A stretch of 64,000 bases of DNA from Euborellia annulipes (taxonomy: Eukaryota; Arthropoda; Insecta; Dermaptera; Anisolabididae). Below are positions 43,801 through 55,800 of the stretch, piece by piece. Below the pieces are notes generated by a model. It searched no databases, had not been told where the DNA came from, and saw nothing but the letters and a program-made list of their open reading frames with translations. The stretch is from assembly GCA_023213315.1 (NCBI GenBank), contig JAKCPI010005273.1, positions 1 through 64,000 of the forward strand, given 5' to 3'. Each line of letters opens with the position of its first letter. Position 1 is the stretch's first letter. The position numbers and the translations under genes are program-made.

Positions 43801-46800
43801 GCCCGGGGCCCTTGGGCTCAGTAAAAAAAAATTTAATGAAAATTTCCCTTTGAAGGCCCCGGGGCCCTCGGGCTAAGTAAAAAAAAATTTAATGAAAATT
43901 TCCCTTTGAGAGGCCCCGGCCTCGGGCTCAAGTAAAAATGGGAAAATTTGTAAAAAAGAAAATTTAATAAAAATTTCTCTTTGAGGGGCCCCGGGGCCCT
44001 TGGGGCTCAAGTAAAAAAAAATTTAATGAAAATTTCCCTTGGGGGGCCCTCGGCTCAATAAAAAAAAATTTAATGAAAATTTCTCTTTGGGGCCCGGCTT
44101 CGGCTAAGTAAAAATGGGAAAATTTGTAAAAAAAAAAGAAAATTTAATAAAAATTTCTCTTTGAGGGGCCCCGGGGCCTTGGCTCAGTAAAAAAAAATTT
44201 ATAAAATTTCTCTTTGGGGCCCCGGGGCTCTCAAGTAAAATGGGAAATTTGTAAAAAGAAAATTTATAAAAATTTCTCTTTGGGGGGGGCTTGGGCAAAA
44301 AAAAATTTTGAAATTCCCTTTGGGTTAAAAAAGAAAATTTATAAAAATTTCTCTTTGAGGGGGGCCCTGGGCTAAGTAAAAATGGGAAATTTGTAAAAAA
44401 AAAATTTAATAAAATTTCTCTTTGGGGGCCCCGGGCCCTTGGGCTCAAGTAAAAAAAAATTTAATGAAAATTTCCCTTTGAAAGGCCGGGGCCCTCGCTC
44501 ATAAAAAAAATTTAATGAAAATTTCTCTTGAGAGGCGGGGCTTAGGTTTAAGTAAAAATGGAAATTTAGATAAAAAAAAGAAAATTTATAAAAATTTCTC
44601 TTTGAGGGCCCCAGGCTTGAGCTAAGTAAAAAAAAATTTAATGAAAATTTCCCTTTGAGAGGCCCCGGGGCTTGGGGTAGGTATTATTTTAAAAATATTT
44701 TTGTGTATGGAGGAAAGGCATATTTAAAATGCCACCCCTCCAAGAAAAAAAATTCAATATAACCCCCTCTTCATTCCCCCCCCAACTTCCTTCTCATATT
44801 AATTATATTTTTTAATTGAGAAGAAAAAATTTTTTATTGAATTTTTTTATTTCTTTTTATTAATTTAATAAAAATTTGAAAAATTTTCAATTGGAAATTA
44901 ATAAAAAGAAATAAAAAAATTCTTGCTTCTGAATTAAAAAATTTAATTAATATTTTTCTAAACTTAATACTATATGCAGTATAATATTAAAAATTTTAAT
45001 ATAATAAGAATAATTTTTAATATGAATCAAATCAGCCGCGATAATCACTCTACGGTTCCATTTATTGATATGAGGTCCCCTGAATCCAGTGGCGGATTAA
45101 TGCAATTTTGTCGGGGGGGGAGGGCGGTTTTTTTATTTTTTATTTATTTTTTTTTTATTTAAGGACTTTGTGGGCATCTATGGCCATTTAGACTTTCCTA
45201 TTTATTTAAATTGATTGGTAACAAAATTATATTGAAATTAAATCCCGGAAATCATAATTTCTTGAGATTACTAGTTTTTATAATATTGTGAATTTCTTCT
45301 CGGGGGGGGGGGGCGATCGCCCCCCTCGCCCCCCCCTTTAATCCGCCCCTGCCTGAATCCAAAAAAGTGGTTTTCACGACATGGTCTGTCTGTCTGTGAA
45401 CAAAATACCTCAAAAACGAAAAGAGCTAGGAGGTTGGTTCAATAGGCTATTTATTATTAAAAACTTTTTTATTTATTTGATGGTTCTAATAGTTGCTCTC
45501 TTTTTCAGATTCGAGTGTCCTTGGTGCGAACACAAACTCTGTGAGCTGAGGCAGTGACTATCAAAAAACCTTCAATGTGAGTAATTTATTAATTTATTTG
45601 CATAAACTTTACCTTACAACAAAGAGTACGATTTTTTCTTTTATATCTTTTACTATTTTCTTACTAGCGTTTGAGAATAGTATATGGGCATGTATGCATC
45701 CTCGATGGTGAGGGCCATGGGACCAGTCATCCTCCGGGGAAGATTGAATATTTACTCAATTTTTCTTGGGGGGGGGGGGGGAGGGCACGAGCAATCTGAG
45801 GAGGACCTAGCTAGAGGGGGGGCCCTAGCTATGCCCATGCTTGTATGTATATCTCTCTCTTTATTCTCTGAAGGGAACATGTTCTTTTCCTGAGCGTCGA
45901 TATGTTAATTGCATTCTTAATTAATTGTATCGTTTTTTCTTTAAAAATGTAAGTTCCAACATAAATATAATTTATAAATGAAAAGTTCTTAAAAAATCCT
46001 GTGCTTTTGCCAAGTTAAGAAACAAATTTTCTTTTAAAATAAAAAAAAAAAAAACATTAAACTATAAATAAAAAATTAAAATAATTTTGGGCCAACAGCA
46101 GAATCGAATCAAAGAGAAAATTAAAATAAAAGAAAATTTCATTATTTCATAAAAATATTAAAAATTAATAAATAAATAATAATTATAATAAAATTTTAAT
46201 TTCGAAATCGCTAAATTTATTGTACAAAAAATACACCAAAGCAAATTGACAAATAAATGTGCCAACAAGAAAAATATACTCACAATAAATAATAAACTAA
46301 TGCTCAGTAAATATCCTAACAAATCTCAATGCATATATTCACTAATATCATTACTATATATATAGCCATTCATTTCCGGTGTATGTAAGCTGTTATTAAC
46401 TCTCTCGCTGATTGACCAGAGGGCGCAGCCCCCTGGCCAGGCGCAAAACCCCTCTTCGGGGCTAATATCCGCGACTCCCTAGGGAGGAGCGATTCACAGT
46501 TTGGAAAACGCTGTACTAGACTAAATAAAATTTTTAAATAAACATTATTGAGAAGAATCAAATCACTTTTTATTTAATGTTGTTCCATAAGACAGGTACT
46601 TATTCAGAAAAAGTTTTTATACTAAGGGGCCTATAAACCCCACTTGGGTACATGAAACCGCCACATCGTTATCCACCACCTTTATCTCTAATATCGTATT
46701 ACTTTCTTTCACATATCTATTTCTCTTCATATAAATTCCTACTTTCTTTAGAGTAGTTTACCAGCAGAATTTTTAAAATTTCATTTCCGTAGCTTTTAAC

Positions 46801-49800
46801 ATGTACGCGAGTTGCTAGTTGGTGGTACACGAAAAATATTCAATAATGGCGGACATAAATTAATAAAAATAAATATTTATTTTAGTTTTTATTTTTATTC
46901 ATTTAAGTTTTGTTAGTGGATAAATATGAAACTTTGAACAAATACATACATACAGATATATGCCATATAAAGTCCCACGGAGTTTATGTGATGAGAATAC
47001 ATGGGTACCCTATGATTTATAAAGCAAATAAAATAACACACTTGCAATAACAAATTTTATAGCTCAGGGGCCCACATCTTGTGGGTACGTGGATGGCGAC
47101 CACGAGCTACTCTAGCTGGGACTGGCAGTATTTCTGTTTTGTGCATATCAGTCTCTTTCCGTCAATATTTTAAACAGGCGTCAGACCGTGTGACGGGCCG
47201 GCCTGTTATTTCTTTCTCGGTCGCAAAAACCCATGATTCGCCGACCCCGCACCGCGAAGAAAGAAGAAGAAGACTTGCAATAACAAATTTTATGAAATAC
47301 AATCATTTTTACGAAGTGGTACAATTTAACATGATGTATTACCAAGTGGTACGCGAGCCAAAAAAGGTTCGGAAACGCTACTTTAGAGCTATAATTAGAA
47401 CGTGAAGCATCAAATTAAAAATTTGCTTGTCTACGTTTTTTTTTTTTTCATTCATTTATTTTTCGATATTTTTTTTTGCAACTATATTATATTTTAATAT
47501 TTTTCTCCCTTATTCATCATCAAATGATCATTAAAAGTTGTATTGCTCTGGCCTATGGCCTCTGGCTCAAAGGCATAAATAAAAAAAACGAGTGTTTTTG
47601 ATACAAAAAGAAAGAATTGTTTTTTCATTAAATTTTAGACAAACCCATGATAGTCAATCGTCAATTTACCATTTTAATTACTACTTGGAAATCCCACGCC
47701 TTAATTAAATTGAAATCCTTCATATTAGCAATAATAGCGTCTCTCTCTCCCTTTTTGTTAGCTTTTCTTTATGTTAACATAAAGTCCTTAGAATCTAAAA
47801 ATAAATAGAATCAGCCAAATGAAATATGTTGTTCAATTTATTAAATGAAATTGAGTCAAGGCCTTCACGAAAATTTAATCAAACTAGAAATGGAATATAT
47901 TGAACCATTCAAATAAACATTAATTAATAAAAATCGGATTTAATATTTTTTATCACACGGTTGCATATTCTCTTTGAGATAGAAACAAATGGATAAATCA
48001 TTCAATCCTTTCATGAATTTATAATATAATTTTTTATTTTTTAATTTGCTCTTTGGTTCGATTGTAAATTAGAAAATTGACCTATTAATAAAAATTATTC
48101 ACCTGAGATCCAGTCCTGTGTTGCATATTCCCTCTCCGAGGTGGAGGAGTTCGGAAATTAAAGATCCCATAGACGACAGGATTGACACAAGAATTGGTGC
48201 AAGCGAAAATGAAAAGGGCCTTTTGGACACGAAGGTCGACTTTGTCGAAAGACTCGTTGTGCATCCAGTACCTGACAAAAAAAACAATTGTTTATTTAGA
48301 CCTAGTCCATAAATATAACGAGTCAATGGATATCTAAATAAAGGCCCTGAACGGTCAATCATTTTGATCAAACGGTACAGTCAATCGATTGACGCGCGCT
48401 TCAATCAACTTGAATCAACCTTCAATATTTTGGTGATAGCACTCACCCAGGACTGAATGTATTCAGAAAGGGTGTAAGTAGGCAGACCAATAGAAAAACA
48501 AAATATATAATTACTTTATTTAAATTTCAACTTCTCAAACCGCCTGGTTTCGACCGCACCTCTGCAGACCTTTCTCAGTGAGAAGAAATCTAGAAAATTT
48601 GTGAATGCATTACATTTGGTCTAAAAGGTTTTATTTTTAATTTACATTGAATATTTACCTGTGTGAGTGCATCCACAAATCTCTAGATCTCCTTAAATTA
48701 ATTTACCAACGAGCAAATGAGAGACGGTTGGCAAATAACTTTAAGGAGATCTAGAGATTTGTGGATGCATTCACAGCCTTAAGGTAAATAATCAATATAA
48801 ATTAAAAATAAAATCTTTTAGACCAATTGTAATGCATTCACAAATTTTCTAGATTTCTTCTCACTGAGGAAGACCTGCGGCAGTGTGGTCGAAACCAGGC
48901 GATTTGAGAAGTTGAAATTTAAATAAAATATACTATATATTTTCTTTTTCTATTGGACTGCAGTGGCCTACTTACATCCTTCCTTCAATCTTTTGAACAA
49001 GACTCACCCACATTCGAGTTTTCGACTCGGACGCTTAGAACAATGGTGTTCAAAACCGATTTAGCCTTCCTTGCATTGACGTTAGTTGCCGTTAAATGGA
49101 AAAACAAAAAGCGGAAACGACGATGGTCCAAGGAATTGTACAAATTAATAAATCGCTTCCTTCATGAGCATTTATTCAATTACAATTCTTATTATGAGAC
49201 TTACAAACTCATGCTCTCAACTTTGTGGGCTTTTTTCTCCAATTTCGTCTTCGTTGTGTATCTTTTTTGGGGTAATTGGGTTCAGGCGTGTGACTGATGT
49301 AATGATTGATCAAAATGGGCCTAGACAATCAATCGATTGAGTAAAATGATTGTCACTCAAACTTTCTATCAATCACTTTCTATGATTGGCTCAAAACTCA
49401 AACAGCTTCCTAGACGGTCAATCTAGCTGGCTTGGTTCAATCGATTGATTCAATCTTTTGATCATTTTTTTTTTTTTTTTGGAATGGGTGCATAAGGTCC
49501 GAAGACCTATAATGACCAGTAGTCACATGCAGCCAGGAAGAAAATAAAAAAAACAAAAGGAGAAGCATAAAGGGGAAACTCAACTGCGGGAACTGAGAAG
49601 ATGCCTGTTGAGGTTAGACTTGAAAGTTTGAAGATTGTAGGTTTTGGGGAAGATAGACGCAGGGAGCCTTTAGCTCTCATATTGACCGTATAGGGCCATC
49701 TTAAATAATTCTAAAATAAACCAGGAAATAATATCTTAAAAATTCATTTATGACTGTATAATTTCCACCCGAGTAAAGAAAAAAGTATCAGAAGTAATTC

Positions 49801-52800
49801 AACTTTGAATAACATCTGTTATTCTTTGAAAGGTTCTCATGAATAATTGGAATTTTAACGAGCTGTCATCTCTCACTCTATCACTATATGATTTTTTTCG
49901 CATTAAAAGCAATCAAAAGTGTGAGGGAAAATCGTTATAGAGGAATTATTTCCCTCCAAGGTTAATGCCGGGAATCAACAGGTGGAGGCTCACGTGGCAT
50001 CGTCCCCCGATGGGTCATTAACACCCTTTCAAGTAGAAAATACACTTTTATCTCCTCGAGTGATCATCGTTTTATTACGAAAAGAAAACATAACTCTCAA
50101 CAAATATTTCTTTCCCGCGAATCGGGATTATTTGTTCTCTTGACAGAGGGAAAAAGATAAAAAAAAAATCATATAAAATTTTCTTTTAACTCATTTTAGC
50201 TCTCATATTATTTAATATTAATTAATTCAACTCACCAAAGGCACATGACATTATATGGAGTCCAGCTGACAAAAAATGCTAATACGATGATTACAGTCAT
50301 TTTGATAGTTCGAATTTTAGCTCGGGATAGAAACCCAAGACTTGATCTCCGGAATCTGAAAAATAAAAAATATTATAAATATAAGGTTATGGAGAAAGAA
50401 AAATAAATTATAAATATAATTTTAGGCTAATTATAAGTTTGTAGAGTTCTCCCTCCCCATCTCATAAAGCTAACTGAAATATTTTTTTTAGATACCATCT
50501 CAACCTCTCTTCACCTGCAGTCATCGGGGATATATTTGGACGACTAGTGAAATTATCTTCGAGACACTACGCGATCGTTTTGCTTAGATCCTCGATGGAA
50601 TAAGTCAAGTAGGCCCAGCGTTTATTTTAATTATAAAATTTACAAGGAAAGGACAGGAGAATAAAAGCCAGCATTTGATGGACCCTCTCACATCATCTTT
50701 AATTAGCAAATATTTCTTAAAATTCTCTCTTAAATTTCTTTAAAATAATCCTCACCTATTGTTTGACACGGGCCCTCCGCCAAATCATTTGTTTGCACTG
50801 ATGATGACTAGGCGTGATGCTAGTCGAAATATTTGCTAATTAAAGATGATGTGAGAGGGTCCATCAAATGCTGGCTTTTATTCTCCGGTCCTTTTCTTAT
50901 ACATCTGATACAGCGAAAATCTTCCAAATATAATATAAAATTTACATATATTTGAACACTTTGTAAATTTTTTCAAAAATTCGCTCAGGGGCCCACATCT
51001 TGTGGGTACGTGGATGGCGACCACGAGCTGCCCGAGCTGGGACAGACAGTCCTTCAGTTATTTGTATGCCTGTCTCTTCCTTCCTCTTTTCAACAGGCGT
51101 CAGACCATACGACGGGCCGGCCTGTCCTATTTCTTCCGGTCGCAAAAACGCTTGATAGGGTTGAAGGGAAATAGTGAGGTCCGCCGACCCCGCATCGCGG
51201 GAAAAAGGTGAGGACAGAAGAAGAAGAAGAGTACATTTTTTCAAACCATTTTAGAAAAAGGCCTGCGTTTTTACAATTTTTGAAAATTGTCTCAATTTTG
51301 GTGGCTTAACTTTATATTTTTAGTGTACTGAATCCAAATATGAACATGTTTTTTTCCCCATCACGTAAGGTTTTTCTACAACATGCAAAGAAAAATGAGG
51401 GGAAATAATGCAATTTCATAAATGTAGCATTGGAACTCAAACTTTATTTTTATTTCTCATTCTTTAAAAAAAAATCACATAAAGCGAATTCAACAACATT
51501 TATTGTATAAAATGACCAATATTCGTCTTCATGATGCCTCATTCTCCTCTTTTTGAAGCTCCTTTTATGGCTTTCTCGTTTGTAGATTTTGTCCGGTAAC
51601 TCCCTCTTCAGCATCCAACAGAAGTCAGCAATCACATTAATGTTTCATCGTCCTTGATACCTCCTTTCTATTTCTTTCACATTTTGCTGATATATTTCAG
51701 CCAGTTCGTCACTCAGGACTCCGAAGTTTTCTGAGAAGTAGTCAAGATCGGAATTCAGGAAGTAAAGTTTCAAACTCATCGCACAACCCAAAGTTTTCAG
51801 TTTAGTCAACATATTCTGTACAATGAACATGAAGTTAGGGCCCTTACGATTTCCAAGAAACTTGGTTGCTAGCCAGGCTGTCTAGTGGCCCACAAAAATT
51901 CTCAATCTGGCTGCTCACATTATTTTATCGAAAATCCTCTTTTACACATGCTCGTGTAGGCCTCATAGTCACCAAACAGTGGCGTCATCTGGAGAGGGCA
52001 TCATCATTCCCCAAAAGTTGTGTTCTGTGATTGTCACACCAGATTTTTTTGTGTCGAGATATATTTAGCTTTCACCGATATATTAAAATTCAATGGCAAC
52101 CATTTCTCCTATCTTTCCATTTAAGTACAAGTGTAAAGTGTGCTTCAAACAATCTTCAGAGCAAAATGAGAATATACATTTGAAAGAGCATCTAAAAAAT
52201 AATTGATTTTTGAATTTTAATCAAAATCGTTAGAGCGAATTTCGACCAATCAAAATCTTGACGTCGAATTTTTGACATGAATCCAATACTTTCTCTCTAT
52301 ATACCCCTATATGTATATTAATATATGCATATAAGTAAGAGAAAGTAATAAATTTTTGTCGCATTAGACAGGATGCGAACTCTTGACTCCAAGCACAAAA
52401 GGCAGAAGCTCTACCGTAACTATGGTCCAAGGGCGATGTTAAAGTTTTTTTTTTTTTTTAATTCGTTTAAGATCTTTTTCGGCATCAGAGGCCATTTAGA
52501 CCCCTTCCCTATTTATTTCAATTGATTGGTATCCAAGATGTTCAAGTTTGTTTTTTTTTTTTAACCCTTTTCGGCTACAGAGGCCATTCGGGGTCACTAA
52601 TTTATTTACATAATTCAAATACAATAGTACTGATGGCTACCGGGGGACTGATCCACACTCTGATTGCTCGGGGTCAGGTGTACAAGTTACGAACAATATA
52701 AAAAACTCCATATTGTTTATGAGTCTTTTGTTTATTATTTGCCTATAAAATAAAAGTAGGTAAAAAAATAAACCTTCTTTTTTATACATTTGTTTTCATA

Positions 52801-55800
52801 TTCGATTTTTCAGATAGCTTTAATCTTAAACCCTTATGAATACCCCGCGGTTGAAATTGAATTATTTATACGTTTCCTTTAACTAATCCTCCGGGGGTTT
52901 CAATGAATTCCTGGTCCAGCTTAAACGAATTCAAGGTAAATGACCTTGTCAGTGAAATTCTACTATTCTTAGATGATAAATTAACATCGTCATCGTTGTT
53001 TATGGGTGACTGGAGGTTGTAGAAGAGTTCACTTTTAATTTTCTTTCTTTTTGAATATATTTTACATTTTAAATCATCGAGAGAGAAAAAAAAATGATTC
53101 TATTAACTTTGATAAGTACTTTTGAGTTCATACCTATAATTTAGGAGGTCATTGAATTGAATTAAAATTTAATTTTGAGTCATTCATAAAATTCATCGAA
53201 AGTGAAATTAGAAAATGATTCGAATAATGGATTCGTAATTTGGCATATCGCTAATAATCAATGATAATAAAAGAATCGCAGATTAATTTCCAAGCATTAA
53301 GTACAGTTGTTGACAAATGTCGTCACCACCCCAACCATAATCATTATAGAACATAGAAAAGAAAATTTCTCATTACTCCAAGAAGGTTAAGTTTGAAATT
53401 TGTTATTGATTGGTTAAGCCTTTATAGTGTGTCTATGTGTGTGAGCACGAACATCCACCCACACAAAGAAGAGAGAGAGAATTTCAATTTGTATTTATTG
53501 AATCAGTCCAGGGTTTAATAACTCTATTTACTCTCTCTATATTGTCTTAAATATAATAGATATTATTTTTAGAAATTGAAAGAGAGAAAATTGAATTAAT
53601 GTGATATCTAATTAACAATTAATTTTTGGTTTTTACTTTCTCTTACCTCTATATATGTTAATATATATAGAGAGAGAGTATTGGTTTCATGCCAAAAATT
53701 CGATGTCGAGATTTTGATGGATATATACGTTTTGAGGTCCCCTGAGTCCAAAAAAGTGGTTTTTGCGACATGGTCTGTCTGTGTGTGGGTGTGTGTTTAA
53801 TTTTAAGCATGAAGGAATTGAGCTAGGAGGTTAAATTTTATATTTGAGTTAGACACCCCCCTGGAGCGTGAAAATAAGCTTTTAATCAAAATCGGCCAAA
53901 AAGTACTAGTACTTTACTGATGTAGTTTTTCAGTTTTTTCGATTTTCTCAAAATTCGCTCCAAAGATTTTGAATAAAATTCAAAAATCAATTATTTTTTG
54001 GTATATTCTCATTTTGTCATTGAAATTTTCTGAAGACCACTTTACTCTTGTACAGTGAGCGTCACAATTAAGTCCCCACCTGATAGCTCGAGCTTTAAGT
54101 ATATGGAATAGTATATGGTGTATAGTGAAATAATTTTAATGACCGAAAAGGGAAAACTTAATGGTACAGATGATTTTATTTTACCTTTTCAAATTATTTC
54201 ACCATTTACCATATATTATACCATATACTTAAGGCTAAATCTATCAGGTGGAGACTTAATTGTAGCGCTCACTGTACTCCATAGGAAAAATAGAAAAAAT
54301 GGTGGCTATAGCTAACAAAATATAAATTTTACATCTTGAATTCTAATATATCGGTGGAAACTAAATGTATATGGACACGAAAAATCTGGTGTGGCAAGCA
54401 CAGAACGCAACTTTCGATTACCGAAGGTAAGAGAAAGTTGTGTGCTGTGCGACAGTCCCACCAGATTTTTTTTGTTATGATTATAATTTTTCATTTGACT
54501 AAAATTTTTTTTTTCACTAACTCAACATAATCTTTATTTATTCTTGAAATTTGTATTGATAACATAATTTTCTCCCCTGGATCTTTTGAAACTTAATAAT
54601 AATAAAATATTAAACCAGGAAACGTAAGAGATGATTAACTTTTTTTTTGACTTTCAGATTGAAAAGGCAAAATTTTATTTAAAAAAATTCTGGTCCGACT
54701 TTCTCTTACCTACGGTATTTGAAAATGGTATTCTGTGCTTGTCTCACCAGATTTTTATATTTAACCACGATTTTCCGCGTTTTCGCTGGATAAAATCTTT
54801 TGAGATTTAGCCATAATAGTTAAGATGCTCGTCTCTAGGCCTGGGCCAAATTATTTAACAATCCGTCAAGTAGAACAAAATTTATTCTAAAAAAAAGCAA
54901 CCTTGTCATCATAATCAGAGCTAATCTTATACTTGGTTAAGCTCAGATTAAGAAGGGGAAAGAGTGGCCTATTTTTTTATTTATTTATTTTTATCGGACT
55001 GCCTGGGGTCCGAACCCGCGACGTTTGGCATACGAGGTTAGCACGCTAACCTCTACACCAAGCCCCGAGGGCATTTATTTATTTTAATCACAATTGAAAC
55101 TAAATAAATGAAAAAAAAAAAATTCAAAAAGTAACGTTAGAAATTATTTTGTTTATTTAAAGGGTTGGTTTTAATAAAAGAAGAAATATTTTAGAAGGCA
55201 TCTGAGGCCATTTAGACGCCGATCCTATTTATTTCAATCGATTGGTATCCAAGTCAATTGAAATAAATTTTTCGCTGGGATACCAAATCTCGACCTTTGG
55301 CACTAGAAGCTAATGTTCTATCTTGTTTGCAATAATTAAATACTTAACTATGTACATTTTAATTGTGCAACTTAGATTAATGGTATATAATTATATACCT
55401 CATTTAATATGATCTATAAAACAACTAGGTTATTTAAAATAAAAACAACCCTCCTCTCCTATTTCATACCCTCAAACCCTCTGGTGAGGGCCTACCCAAC
55501 GGTCCTGATGTTCTTCATCTGAATTTTTTAATTTTTTTCTAATCACAATTGAAACAAAAAAAAAAAAATTTAAAAGTAACTTTATAAATTATTTTATTTA
55601 TTTAAAGCAGCGTTTTCCAAACTGTGAGGCGCGCCTCCCTAGGGAGGTGCGGACTAGTCTAAGGGAAGGCGCGAATATTGGCCCCCAAGATCAATTTTCC
55701 AAATGTTTTATATAAATTTAAATTTTTTAGTATTATAAATTTTTGTTTTTGTATTATTTTATTAAATGTGTAGGGGAGGGGGCGTCATACGATTAAATAT

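Noticed and set aside
43211..44448. Minus-strand frames of 95 and 114 codons
   Set aside because: Readthrough of the tandem array, with period-dependent repeats and no domain.
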